Source of the DNA: an uncultured Verrucomicrobia subdivision 3 bacterium
GTDB taxonomy: Bacteria; Verrucomicrobiota; Verrucomicrobiia; Limisphaerales; DASXHY01
NCBI GenBank assembly: GCA_937890005.1
Contig: CALBZA010000083.1
Location: forward strand, 128,222-192,221
Length of the DNA: 64,000 nucleotides
Direction: 5' to 3'
The position numbers were made by a program, and so were the translations under genes. Below are positions 25,689 through 33,818 of this stretch, in pieces. The notes under the pieces are model-generated. The model ran no database searches and had not been told where the DNA came from. It was given only the letters and a program-made list of their open reading frames with translations. The number at the start of each line of letters is the position of its first letter. Position 1 is the first letter of the stretch.

Positions 25689-26741
25689 TTATTGGCCGAA
25701 CGCCGGGCGAACCTTCCCGGAATTGCCGGAGGAATCCTGTCCGAGCAACGCCTTTGCCTTGTCCTGAATAATCTTTTCGCACCGGACGATTTCCTCTTTC
25801 CGTTGTTCGAGGTAATCGTTCGCGATGCTTTGGAGGTCGTCCACGTTGTAGAGGTACACGTTCGGAATCAGGTTGACCTCGGGATCGATGTCGCGCGGCA
25901 CGGCGATGTCGATGAGGAGCAGCGGACGGTTTTTCCGCGCCTTCATGAGCGGTTCCAGTTTGGCGCGGTTCAGAATATGAGTGGTGGCGGAGGTGCTGCT
26001 GATGGCGATGTCGATCGATCCAAATTCCGCGCTCCAGTTTTCAAACAGAACTGCACGGCCGCCGAGTTCCTTCACGATCGCCTCGGCGCGTTCCAGTGAG
26101 CGATTGGCAACCACCAGGCTTTTTGCACCGCGAGAGAGCAGGGCGCGCGCGGTCTTTTCGCTCGTGTCGCCGGCGCCGATCACCATTACATGCCGGCCAT
26201 CCAGTGTTTCGAAGATTTTTTCAGCGAGTTCCACGGCGACCGATGCGACCGAGATGCTTCCGCGTTGAATGCTCGTTTCTGTGCGGACCTGCTTGGCGAC
26301 ATTGAATGCGCGCTGGAACGCTTTGTTCAACCGGCTTCCGGTGTGGCGATGTTGGAGCGCGAGATCGTAGGCTTTTTTCAACTGGCCGAGAATTTCCGTT
26401 TCTCCTAGCACCATGGAATCCAGTCCGCACGCGACGCGGAACAGGTGATGGATGCTGTGCGGCTCGGTGAGCGAATAAATTTCGTCGGTGATCGGATCGC
26501 GGTAGTCGTGAATCGTCACGAGGAACTCGCGCAACTCAGCGGCGGCCGCCGTCGGATCGAGGGAAGTAGAGGCGTAGATTTCGACGCGGTTGCATGTGGA
26601 GAGAATGACCGCTTCGTCGGCGATTCCCTGATCGCGGAGAATTTGCAGCGTGGCGGGAATGCGTGCCTCGGCAAATGCGAAGCGTTCCCGGACGGTGACC
26701 GGAGACGAACGATGGCTCAGCCCTGTGACAACGATCGGCAT
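25689..26741 (-). CDS. hemA: Glutamyl-tRNA reductase, short C-terminus
   Basis: The 350-residue enzyme reduces glutamyl-tRNA to glutamate-1-semialdehyde, the first step of C5-pathway tetrapyrrole synthesis. The catalytic Cys50 is in ILSTCNRVEIY. The NADPH domain shows VIGAGDTSEKTARALLSRGA, and the FRVACGLDSMVLGETEILGQ linker is fully conserved. Most bacterial homologues have about 410-450 residues; here the helical C-terminal dimerisation domain stops soon after DLQSIANDYLEQRKEE, leaving it about 70 residues short. The final frame has no sign of a frameshift. It sits 34 bp downstream of the ccsA/hemX-like gene. Confidence 0.95.
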   Translation of the reverse strand: MPIVVTGLSHRSSPVTVRERFAFAEARIPATLQILRDQGIADEAVILSTCNRVEIYASTSLDPTAAAAELREFLVTIHDYRDPITDEIYSLTEPHSIHHLFRVACGLDSMVLGETEILGQLKKAYDLALQHRHTGSRLNKAFQRAFNVAKQVRTETSIQRGSISVASVAVELAEKIFETLDGRHVMVIGAGDTSEKTARALLSRGAKSLVVANRSLERAEAIVKELGGRAVLFENWSAEFGSIDIAISSTSATTHILNRAKLEPLMKARKNRPLLLIDIAVPRDIDPEVNLIPNVYLYNVDDLQSIANDYLEQRKEEIVRCEKIIQDKAKALLGQDSSGNSGKVRPAFGQ

Positions 26742-26775
26742 CAGTGTTTACGGCGGAGGTTTTGGCTTGGGACGA

Positions 26776-27603
26776 TCATTGGTGCAGCGGAGAAATGAGA
26801 ATGAAGCCCCAGAACGTCAGCAGCAGGAAGGCGAAGCTTCCCACGACACCCCACGCGAATCGACGTCCCACCTGCCCGAACTTCCAACGTGCCAGCCACA
26901 ACAGGCAATACACGGCCCAAATGAATATGGAATAGATCAGAATGGGATCGCCCTTGAATTCCTTTCCCTGCGCTTCGACCTCACGGATCAGCGCAGGAGC
27001 CAGGGCCAGCCCGAGTGTCAGGAAAATAATCCCACTGATCAGGAGCCGGTTCATGACCGTTTCCAGCCGCTGGATGGGTGGCAGGAGCGAAAACATGGCG
27101 CGCAGTTTCCGGAATTTCAGGTCGTGTTCCTGCGTGAGAAACATTGCCCCGGCAATCGCACTCAGACCAAAGGCGCCGCAGGAGAGCAGGATGAACGTGC
27201 CGTGAATGCTGCCCCAATCAGTGCGAAAATCCGGGGTCGGCCCGTGCGCCTTGTCCAGAGGCGGCATGAGCGCAAACACTCCAATGGCGAACAGAATCGG
27301 AGCCGCAAACGCGCCGATGAAGCGGAACTTGCGAAACAAACCGAGAACGAGATACGCGGCGATGATGGTCCAGCTCAGGAAGGTGATCGCTTCGTAAAGG
27401 TTGTTGATCGGACAGCGTTGAAATGAAAATCCGCGCAGGACCATCGCCGTTGTATGCAATGCGAAAGCGACTACGAGCAGGGCGTAGTTGATGCGATCAT
27501 CCTTTCGGAATCCCCGCCTCCAGAGAAAAACCGAGTATAGCATGCTGATGCCGTAAACGATCACGGCCAGCAGAAAAAAACGTCGATCAGTGAACCAGGT
27601 CAC
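26776..27603 (-). CDS. CcsA/HemX-like cytochrome c assembly membrane protein
   Basis: The 275-residue protein has about eight transmembrane helices. It contains NNLYEAITFLSWTIIAAYLV and DWGSIHGTFILLSCGAFGLS, which match the cytochrome c assembly (CcsA/HemX) family, but not the full tryptophan-rich WGxxWxWD haem-handling motif of true CcsA. HemX-type proteins often precede hemA and help set GluTR level or handle haem. Its place as first gene in the ccsA/hemX-hemA-hemC operon supports this reading. Confidence 0.8.
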   Translation of the reverse strand: MTWFTDRRFFLLAVIVYGISMLYSVFLWRRGFRKDDRINYALLVVAFALHTTAMVLRGFSFQRCPINNLYEAITFLSWTIIAAYLVLGLFRKFRFIGAFAAPILFAIGVFALMPPLDKAHGPTPDFRTDWGSIHGTFILLSCGAFGLSAIAGAMFLTQEHDLKFRKLRAMFSLLPPIQRLETVMNRLLISGIIFLTLGLALAPALIREVEAQGKEFKGDPILIYSIFIWAVYCLLWLARWKFGQVGRRFAWGVVGSFAFLLLTFWGFILISPLHQ

Positions 27604-27828
27604 GCCGAAAGGTTAGTTTGCGATCCCGTTGAGGCAAGCGGCAACTCGGCTTCGTCACCTCATCAGAGAATCGGGGAAGACGCAGGCGATTGAAGCTTCA
27701 GCAAGCCGGACCAAGCAAGCTCACTTCCGTTCGCGACGGTGGGAATGAATCAAGAGAATCTCGCTGATCCGATTTGATGCATCGGTACAGTGAGGGAGGT
27801 GGGCCTCGAACGAGGCGTGAAACGCAGA
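27604..27828. other. Intergenic region upstream of the haem operon
   Basis: The 225 bp hold the haem operon promoter (leftward) and follow the end of the SWIB gene. No recognisable promoter, riboswitch or ORF is evident. Confidence 0.35.
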
Positions 27829-28104
27829 CTATTTGACGTGGTTAAAGACCAGTTTGGTCATTTCAAACATCGTCACCTGCTCGCGGCCATCAAAGACTTC
27901 CTTCAGCTTCGCATCGGCGTTGATGCGCGTTTTGTTTGAAGGATCCTGAAGATTGTTGGCGCGGATGTAATCCCAGAGTTTTCGGGTGACTTCCGTGCGC
28001 GGGACAGCCTCGCTGCCGATGATTGCCGCCAACTTTTCGTCCGGTTGCACCGGCTTCATGAAAGCCGCGCTCGGTTTGCGTTTGGTTTGAGTGCCTTCAG
28101 CCAT
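27829..28104 (-). CDS. Stand-alone SWIB/MDM2-domain protein
   Basis: The 91-residue basic protein starts MAEGTQTKRKPSAAFMKP and continues with a complete SWIB fold: LAAIIGSEAVPRTEVTRKLW, DYIRANNLQDPSNKTRINAD and KLKEVFDGREQVTMFEMTKL. SWIB domains in eukaryotes are part of chromatin remodellers. In bacteria they occur mainly in the Planctomycetota-Verrucomicrobiota-Chlamydiota group, alone or at the end of topoisomerase I. The role is probably in nucleoid or DNA topology control, by inference. The frame opens far upstream at 28266, but the ATG at 28104 begins the conserved protein. Confidence 0.88.
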   Translation of the reverse strand: MAEGTQTKRKPSAAFMKPVQPDEKLAAIIGSEAVPRTEVTRKLWDYIRANNLQDPSNKTRINADAKLKEVFDGREQVTMFEMTKLVFNHVK

Positions 28105-28137
28105 AGTAGTTGTGTGGAAAACTAAGCCAAGCCGAGT

Positions 28138-28178
28138 GCCCGCCTGTATCAGGTCTTCACCCCAAAAAGCAGGCGGGC
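28138..28178. repeat. Inverted repeat between leuA and the SWIB gene
   Basis: GCCCGCCTG and CAGGCGGGC form a 9-bp stem with a 23-nt loop, 12 nt after the leuA stop. No downstream T-run follows, so it is a weak terminator or mRNA-stability hairpin at best. Confidence 0.5.
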
Positions 28179-28190
28179 AAGGTCGCGGGA

Positions 28191-29846
28191 TCAGGAACGG
28201 TTCAAGGCGCTGAGAACCGCCTTCACCGACGCCAGTTCGATGTTTGTGTCCACAGCGGCGCCCCATCGGGCTCGTCCGTCAGAATGCTTGATCTGAATGT
28301 AGGCAATGGCGGCGGCCTCTTCGCCGGCGCTCAATGCATGTTCGCTGTAATGGGCAATTTCAAATCGCGGCAGGCCGATCGTGGTGAATCCATGGACGAG
28401 CGCGGCGAGCGGGCCATTCCCCCGGCCGGACAATTCAACGGAATTGCCCTCGCGGAGCAGTGAGGCGGTGCATGTGACCTGCCCGTTGTTGCTTTCGGTT
28501 CGGAAGGTCTTCAATTGCCACGGACTGGTGCGTTCGATGTATTCGCGCCAGAACATGTTCTTGAGTTCAGCTGCCTGAACTTCGCGTCCCAGGCGATCGA
28601 CCTCGTCGTTTGCAATCGGCCCGAACTCACGCTGCATTTCCTTCGGCAATTCGATGCCGAACTCGGATTCGAGAAGATAGGCGACTCCGCCTTTGCCTGA
28701 CTGGCTGTTCACACGGATCACTTCGCGGTATTCGCGGCCAATGTCCGCCGGATCGATCGTGAGATACGGCACATCCCAATGTTCCCGGCCTTTGGCTTCC
28801 CATTCGGCAAGGCCTTTCTTGATCGCGTCCTGATGGGAACCGCTGAATGCGGTGAAAACAAGTTCGCCGGCATAAGGTTGCCGAGACGGAACAGTCATGC
28901 CGGTGCAACGTTCATAAACCTCGCGAACGGCATTGAGATCGCCGAAGTCAAGCCTGGGATCGATGCCGTGCATGTAGAGGTTCAATGCGACCGTGACGAT
29001 GTCCAGGTTGCCGGTGCGTTCGCCATTTCCGAACAACGTTCCTTCGACACGATCCGCGCCCGCGAGCAAACCAAGTTCGGTGGCGGCCACGCCGGTCGAG
29101 CGATCGTTGTGTGTGTGGAGACTGATGATGAGTGAATCGCGATTGCGGATGTTGCGGCAGATCCATTCGATCTGGTCCGCGTAAACATTCGGCATCGCCA
29201 CTTCAACCGTGTCCGGAAGATTGAGAATCATTTTCCGCTCCGGTGTCGGCTGCCAGACATCCATGACCGCTTCGGAAATCTCCTTCGCAAACTCGACCTC
29301 GGTCGCGCTGAAACTTTCCGGCGAATACTGGAGCATCACTTCGGTGCCTTTGAGACGCGACAAACGGTCCTTCACCATTTGCGCTCCGCGGACGGCGACC
29401 TGGATGATCTGTTCCTTCGACATGCCGAACACCACGCGCCGCTGGGCGGGCGAAGTGGAGTTGTACATGTGAATGATCGCCTTCTTCGCGCCGACCAGGG
29501 ATTGGAATGTTTTTTCGATCAGATCTTCGCGGGCCTGAACGAGGACCTGCAACCAGACGTCGTCTGGGGCGCGATTCTCCTCGATGAGTCGGCGGTTGAA
29601 GGTGAACTCCGTGTTGGAAGCGGATGGAAATCCGACTTCGATTTCCTTGAATCCGCACTTCACGAGCGTTTGAAACAGCTCAAGCTTCTGGCTGACATTC
29701 ATGGGCACGGCCAGCGCCTGGTTGCCGTCGCGGAGGTCAACGCTGCACCAGCGCGGCGCCTGGGTGAGGACACGGTTCGGCCATTGCCGTTCGGGGAGCT
29801 GCACCGGCGGGAACGGGCGGTATTTGGTGGACGGATTCTTGAGCAT
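28191..29846 (-). CDS. leuA: 2-isopropylmalate synthase
   Basis: The 551-residue enzyme condenses 2-ketoisovalerate with acetyl-CoA, the committed step of leucine synthesis. WCSVDLRDGNQALAVPM holds the metal-binding Asp and Arg of the HMGL-like TIM barrel, and ISLHTHNDRSTGVAATELGL carries the HxH metal ligands. GNGERTGNLDIVTVALNLYM is the second family signature. The C-terminal domain (about 430-551) is the leucine-binding allosteric domain. Length and sequence fit the yeast/actinobacterial-type LeuA (TIGR00970 group). Expression appears to be controlled by the leader peptide at 29940-30008 and the attenuator at 29882-29919. No other leu genes are next to it. Confidence 0.95.
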   Translation of the reverse strand: MLKNPSTKYRPFPPVQLPERQWPNRVLTQAPRWCSVDLRDGNQALAVPMNVSQKLELFQTLVKCGFKEIEVGFPSASNTEFTFNRRLIEENRAPDDVWLQVLVQAREDLIEKTFQSLVGAKKAIIHMYNSTSPAQRRVVFGMSKEQIIQVAVRGAQMVKDRLSRLKGTEVMLQYSPESFSATEVEFAKEISEAVMDVWQPTPERKMILNLPDTVEVAMPNVYADQIEWICRNIRNRDSLIISLHTHNDRSTGVAATELGLLAGADRVEGTLFGNGERTGNLDIVTVALNLYMHGIDPRLDFGDLNAVREVYERCTGMTVPSRQPYAGELVFTAFSGSHQDAIKKGLAEWEAKGREHWDVPYLTIDPADIGREYREVIRVNSQSGKGGVAYLLESEFGIELPKEMQREFGPIANDEVDRLGREVQAAELKNMFWREYIERTSPWQLKTFRTESNNGQVTCTASLLREGNSVELSGRGNGPLAALVHGFTTIGLPRFEIAHYSEHALSAGEEAAAIAYIQIKHSDGRARWGAAVDTNIELASVKAVLSALNRS

Positions 29847-29881
29847 GTTATTTCGCGTATTTTTAGTGCCGGGAGCGGTGA

Positions 29882-29919
29882 GGCCAACAAAAAACCCACT
29901 GCCCTGCGGCAGTGGGTTT
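29882..29919 (-). terminator. leuA attenuator (intrinsic terminator)
   Basis: The minus strand reads AAACCCACTGCC-GCAG-GGCAGTGGGTTT followed by TTTGTT, a perfect 12-bp stem with a 4-nt loop and a U-tract. It lies 20 nt after the leader-peptide stop and 36 nt before the leuA ATG, the placement expected for transcription attenuation. Confidence 0.88.
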
Positions 29920-29939
29920 CAGTAGATCGTTTGAAAAAC

Positions 29940-30008
29940 CTAGAACCCGACCGCCGCGCCGGTCAGCAGCAGCGCGTTTGCAAGCAGCAGGTTCAGGTTT
30001 TTGTTCAT
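29940..30008 (-). CDS. leuL: leu leader peptide
   Basis: A 22-codon ORF starts at ATG 30008 and stops at TAG 29940. Seven of the 22 residues are leucine, arranged as NLNLLL and ALLL, and six of the seven use CTG. A purine-rich AGGG lies about 12 nt upstream of the ATG. Together with the terminator that follows it, this is a classical leucine attenuator: slow translation at the Leu codons when charged tRNA-Leu is scarce would prevent terminator formation. It is too short for usual gene callers. Confidence 0.88.
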   Translation of the reverse strand: MNKNLNLLLANALLLTGAAVGF

Positions 30009-30115
30009 CGCGCTGCGACCCTAACAAAGCAAAAGCCGATCGGTCAAAAAGTTTTTCGTTCCGGACTTGGACAAGGTCGAATTTCCAGTTTGATGGAGGG
30101 GCTTTCGGAAACGCA

Positions 30116-30141
30116 AAGTGGCCGTCTTGCGACGGCCACTT
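30116..30141 (-). terminator. Hairpin terminator of the second VPDGG gene
   Basis: AAGTGGCCGTC-TTGC-GACGGCCACTT is a perfect 11-bp stem located 28 nt beyond the stop at 30169. The following minus-strand sequence is only weakly T-rich (TGCGTTTCC), so efficiency is uncertain. Confidence 0.65.
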
Positions 30142-30168
30142 ACGAGAATCAACTGAGCAGATCGCCGA

Positions 30169-30729
30169 TTAGAATCGGACGAAACGGCGAACGAGGCCGA
30201 TGCCGGTCAGTGCAGCGCCGAGCAGCATGACCGTGAGGCCGCCGTCCGGAACGCTCGCTGGTGCAGCGGTCAGCCAGGAAAGGTGCGAGAGACCGGGGCC
30301 ACTTCCACCAAATTTGTTTTCGACCGTGATGATGTCCTTGATGTCGGCGATGTAGAACACCACCTGCTTGTCATTTCCGTATTTGGCGGTCATGTAGGAA
30401 TACAAACCCAGCGAATTGTCCAATTGGTATGGGCTTGATTCGTCACGATTCACGTAGGCAATCACATCAGGCAGAGTGGTTGGCAGCAAAGAACCCGCTC
30501 CCTTGGTGAAAGTCGCGCCACCAAAAGCGCCTGCCGCGGCATCTCCGTTCCAAACATCAATGCTTCGTTGAACGCCTTGGTCAATCACCGGGTCGCCATT
30601 GAAAATGCTTGCCGGGGACCAGTATCCAACACCGTAGTCCGCGTAGGAAATCTGGATGGCGGATCCGGTCGTTGCGGTCAACATCAAGGCTGCGGTCAGC
30701 CCTGACAGTAAAAGTTTCGAGATCTTCAT
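30169..30729 (-). CDS. VPDGG (VPDSG-CTERM) exosortase-sorted protein
   Basis: The 186-residue secreted protein has a signal peptide (MKISKLLLSGLTAALMLTAT) and a C-terminal sorting tail: SVPDGG, the helix LTVMLLGAALTGIGLV, then RRFVRF. The tail closely parallels that of the protein at 631-1209 (VPDGG, VM.LGAAL.GI, RR), so both are probably handled by the same exosortase. The mature region is not recognised; FYIADIKDIITVENKFGGSG and GLSHLSWLTA are the kind of segments found near the tail in such proteins. A candidate sigma-54 element lies 44 nt upstream of the ATG. Confidence 0.85.
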   Translation of the reverse strand: MKISKLLLSGLTAALMLTATTGSAIQISYADYGVGYWSPASIFNGDPVIDQGVQRSIDVWNGDAAAGAFGGATFTKGAGSLLPTTLPDVIAYVNRDESSPYQLDNSLGLYSYMTAKYGNDKQVVFYIADIKDIITVENKFGGSGPGLSHLSWLTAAPASVPDGGLTVMLLGAALTGIGLVRRFVRF

Positions 30730-30772
30730 GGTGCTTAAAATGTCAGTTCGTAATCAGGTTCACAATCCCTGT

Positions 30773-30788
30773 AACACAACTCGTGCCG
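30773..30788 (-). promoter_or_regulatory. Candidate sigma-54-like promoter of second VPDGG gene
   Basis: On the minus strand CGGCACG-AGTT-GTGTT aligns with TGGCACG-N4-TTGCW. The -24 box matches 6 of 7 positions, while the -12 box has GT in place of the invariant GC, so it is weaker than the element at 1249-1264. Its distance to the ATG (44 nt) is close to the 40 nt of the first gene. Confidence 0.35.
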
Positions 30789-30948
30789 GAGAAATGGGTA
30801 TTCTTGAAAAATTTATATCTTGTTCAACTAGAGTTACTTGCGAGGCGCTGTTTTTCCGTCAATTGGATTCGCTGATTCCAAATGTAAGCTGGTCCGACAA
30901 ATTCATCGGTTGAGTTACGGATAACTGCCTGTCGGATGAAACCACGAC

Positions 30949-32034
30949 TCAGGTTTTAGGAGGCAGTTGAGCCTCCCGGCTGCGCGCTGCGCCTTTCGCT
31001 TTCTTTCTTTCCAGCCATTGTCGTTTGCGAGCGGCTTCGTTCAGGAAGGCGAGTTCCCGCTTCATCTTGATGTAGCTGTCATATTTTTCCTTTGGAAGCT
31101 TCCCGGTTTGCAGCGCTTCAAGGATTGCGCACCGTTTTTCCGTCGTGTGCGTGCAATTCGTGAAATGGCAGCGCAATGCAATTTCCTCGATGTCCGCAAA
31201 TGCTTCATTGCCGGTTTCGCCCGCCAGCCACATCTGAAATTCCCGCATTCCCGGCGTGTCGATCACCAACCCACCATTCGGCAGGACAATCAGTTCCCGC
31301 CATGTGGTGGTGTGTCGTCCTTTTGCGTCGCTTTCGCGAACCTCGGTGGTCGGAAGAATCTCATCGCCGTAGAGCTGATTGATCAAAGTCGATTTGCCGA
31401 CTCCTGACGCGCCGATGAACACAATCGTTTGGCCAGGTCGGACCAGTTGTGTGAGGCTGTCCATAGCGCGACCGGTCTTGGCGCTGACAGCGATGACTGG
31501 AGCGTCCGCTGCAATTCTCTCCACCGTCGCCAGTTTCCCAAGAATGTCGTCACACAGATCCGCCTTGTTCAGGACAATCACCGGTTTCACGCCGCCATCA
31601 AGCACCATGGCCAGATGCCGTTGGAGCAGGGCGGGGTTGAATGAGATGTCGAGGGCCTGGACGATGAAGGCAATATCGACATTGGTTACAATCACCTGTT
31701 CCTCAGTTTCCCGTCCAACCACCTTCCTGGAAAGCTTCGTCCGGCGCGGAAGCACGTAGTGAATCTGTGCCTTCTCCTCTTCATTTGGAACTTCGGTAAA
31801 CGCGACCCAGTCGCCGACTTTCGGGTGAGTGGCGCGGCTCCGATTTTCGTGAAGGAACCTGCCGGTCACCTTTCCGATGAAAGTTCCGCGGTCCGCGAAG
31901 ATCACGAAATGATGCTTGTCCTCAACCGCCACGCGGCCCGGCAGCAATCCTTTGTGATTGAGCTTTTCGAGCTGTTCCTGGAGCCCGGCGTTCCATCCGA
32001 GCGTTTCAATTGTCATCCGTTTCTTTGCCGCCAT
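30949..32034 (-). CDS. rsgA: Ribosome small-subunit-dependent GTPase A
   Basis: The 361-residue assembly GTPase acts late in 30S maturation. It has an OB-fold N-terminus (KLNHKGLLPGRVAVED... KVGDWVAFTEV), and a circularly permuted GTPase: NKADL (G4) precedes GASGVGKSTLINQL (G1), and DTPGMREFQMW (G3) follows. The C-terminal zinc site CHFTNCTHTTEKRCAI has the expected Cys-Cys-His-Cys spacing. A basic C-terminal tail (RKRQWLERKKAKGAARSR) is present. ATGs at 32034 and 32016 are both plausible; 32034 keeps the family's usual basic N-terminus. Confidence 0.93.
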   Translation of the reverse strand: MAAKKRMTIETLGWNAGLQEQLEKLNHKGLLPGRVAVEDKHHFVIFADRGTFIGKVTGRFLHENRSRATHPKVGDWVAFTEVPNEEEKAQIHYVLPRRTKLSRKVVGRETEEQVIVTNVDIAFIVQALDISFNPALLQRHLAMVLDGGVKPVIVLNKADLCDDILGKLATVERIAADAPVIAVSAKTGRAMDSLTQLVRPGQTIVFIGASGVGKSTLINQLYGDEILPTTEVRESDAKGRHTTTWRELIVLPNGGLVIDTPGMREFQMWLAGETGNEAFADIEEIALRCHFTNCTHTTEKRCAILEALQTGKLPKEKYDSYIKMKRELAFLNEAARKRQWLERKKAKGAARSREAQLPPKT

Positions 32035-32143
32035 GGATGTGCAAACGCTAACCTGCCGCGGTGCCAGCGCCAAGAGCCAAGAGGCGAACACTTGGCGAGG
32101 TTCACCGCATTGACGAATCGCCGTGCGAAGCGGTTAGTAGGTC

Positions 32144-33361
32144 ATGGCGGTTCAGTTTGAGGATGTTCAATCGGCGGCAGCTCGAATTGCGGGACGGATT
32201 TACGAATCACCGTGCCCGCCATCCATCCCGCTTTCAGAAGTCACCGGCATGGAAATCTTCTGCAAACTCGAATACTTGCAGCGCACCGGAAGCTTCAAGG
32301 AACGCGGCGCTCGCAATGCGCTTCTGCTCCTTTCAGACGATCACCGCAAGGCCGGCGTCATTGCCGCTTCGGCTGGAAATCACGCTCTGGGACTGGCTTA
32401 TCACGCACAGTTGCTTGGAATTCCAGCCACGGTTGTCATGCCGCGATTCGCGCCGCTGACGAAAGTGGCGAATTGTCGAAAGTTTGGCGCGCGCGTTGTT
32501 CTTCACGGCTCAACCCTCGCCGAGGCACGTCAACGCGCGGACGAAATTCGATCCACAGATGGGCAGACTTACATCAATGGCTACGATGACGACGCGATCA
32601 TTGCCGGACAGGGAACGATCGGTTTGGAAGTGGCGGAGCAGGTGCAGGACTTCGATGCCATTGTGGTTCCGATTGGCGGCGGTGGTCTGATTGCGGGAAT
32701 TGCGATTGCGCTGAAACATTTGAAGCCGCAGGTGCGGATCATCGGAGTTGAACCGGAACGAGCCGCGAGCTGGACTGCTGCGGTTCGCGCCGGTGAGCCT
32801 GTGGTCGTCGAACTGAAGCCAACGCTTGCCGACGGATTGTCTGTGGCGAAGGTGGGCACGAATGCGTTCGCGTGCGCACGGAAGCTCGTCGATCAAACCG
32901 TGCTGGTTTCAGAACAGGACATCGCGCTTGCAGTGCTGCGGCTCGTGGAACTGGAGAAAGAAGTCGTTGAAGGCGCCGGGGCTGCGGGGTTGGCGGCGTG
33001 TCTTGCGGGAAAACTGCCCGAACTCAAGGGCAGGAAAGTGGTTGTTCCATTGTGCGGAGGGAACATTGATCTGACGATGCTCGGACGCGTGCTGGATCGT
33101 GGACTGGCATTCGATGGACGGCTCTGTCAGTTCACGGCCACGGTAAGTGATCGACCCGGTGGCTTGGCAAAGCTGGCGACGATCATGGCCGAAGAAGGCG
33201 CCAGCATTGTCGATATTGCCCATGACCGCGCGTTCTGTGGAGAAGACCTCAGCACCGTCCGCGTTCACTGCATCGTGGAAACGGAAGATGCAGAACACGT
33301 CGCGCATTTGCATGCGCGGTTGAATCAGGAAGGTTTTGAAGTCGCCGAACCGGAACGCTGA
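32144..33361 (+). CDS. ilvA: Threonine ammonia-lyase (threonine dehydratase) with ACT domain
   Basis: The 405-residue PLP enzyme deaminates threonine to 2-oxobutanoate. Lys52 in RTGSFKERGARNAL binds PLP; AASAGNHALGLAYHA binds substrate, and IGGGGLIAGIAIALK is the phosphate loop. The catalytic domain ends near residue 320, and a single ACT domain follows (LCQFTATVSDRPGGLAKLAT). This short form resembles TdcB/IlvA of Gram-positive bacteria rather than the 510-residue E. coli IlvA. It may feed isoleucine synthesis or degrade threonine. It is convergent with the sulfur-carrier operon and not part of it. Confidence 0.92.
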   Translation: MAVQFEDVQSAAARIAGRIYESPCPPSIPLSEVTGMEIFCKLEYLQRTGSFKERGARNALLLLSDDHRKAGVIAASAGNHALGLAYHAQLLGIPATVVMPRFAPLTKVANCRKFGARVVLHGSTLAEARQRADEIRSTDGQTYINGYDDDAIIAGQGTIGLEVAEQVQDFDAIVVPIGGGGLIAGIAIALKHLKPQVRIIGVEPERAASWTAAVRAGEPVVVELKPTLADGLSVAKVGTNAFACARKLVDQTVLVSEQDIALAVLRLVELEKEVVEGAGAAGLAACLAGKLPELKGRKVVVPLCGGNIDLTMLGRVLDRGLAFDGRLCQFTATVSDRPGGLAKLATIMAEEGASIVDIAHDRAFCGEDLSTVRVHCIVETEDAEHVAHLHARLNQEGFEVAEPER

Positions 33362-33449
33362 TGCGTTCGCGAACATGAACGATGAATGACAGGTCTCGAG
33401 AACGCAGGGCAGGGGAAACTGCGTTCGAATATCGTCGATCGTGAATGCT

Positions 33450-33740
33450 CTAGCTTTCGACGACGCTGATCTCCACCGGCTCGACTTTGACGCCGAGTTT
33501 TTCCAGCCATTTGATGGAGGCATTCACCTGGTCGCGCGGGCCATCGATCTCGAGGCAAACGATCCCGATTTCATCGGTGACATTCACCTGGCGGATGTTG
33601 GTGACGACTTTGAACTTCTGACCCAGTTCCCAGATCACCGGCTTTTTGATCAGCTTTGGCGGATACATGAGCCAGAGCCGCCGCTGTGTGGGAGTGGTCG
33701 GCGTGGTCTTCGTTTTGGACCTGGTCACTTTGGTTGCCAT
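33450..33740 (-). CDS. NIL-domain protein
   Basis: The 96-residue protein has a basic leader (MATKVTRSKTKTTPTTP) and one NIL domain: LWLMYPPKLIKKPVIWELGQ, then NIRQVNVTDEIGIVCLEIDG and IKWLEKLGVKVEPVEIS. NIL domains regulate the methionine ABC transporter MetN by binding methionine, and are also part of the aspartate-semialdehyde sulfurtransferase of methanogens. It has no ferredoxin domain here. A strong ribosome site (GGAGG) lies 7 nt before the ATG. It is the third gene behind the SAM riboswitch, which suggests a role in homocysteine or methionine formation, perhaps as a ligand sensor or sulfur-transfer partner. Confidence 0.85.
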   Translation of the reverse strand: MATKVTRSKTKTTPTTPTQRRLWLMYPPKLIKKPVIWELGQKFKVVTNIRQVNVTDEIGIVCLEIDGPRDQVNASIKWLEKLGVKVEPVEISVVES

Positions 33741-33765
33741 GATCTGCCTCCGGATTTGGATTTTA

Positions 33766-33814
33766 AATTTTCGAACTCGGAACTCAGAACTTAAAATTTG
33801 AAACTCGAAACCTA
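33766..33814 (-). repeat. Heptamer tandem repeat (GAACTCN), about seven units
   Basis: Degenerate 7-bp units (AATTTTC, GAACTCG, GAACTCA, GAACTTA, AAATTTG, AAACTCG, AAACCTA) lie between the sulfur-carrier gene and the NIL gene, inside the operon's intergenic region. Confidence 0.65.
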
Positions 33815-33818
33815 TGAC

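Noticed and set aside
29379..30230. 283-codon plus-strand frame across leuA and its leader
   Set aside because: It crosses leuA, the attenuator and the leader peptide in antisense; no family features.
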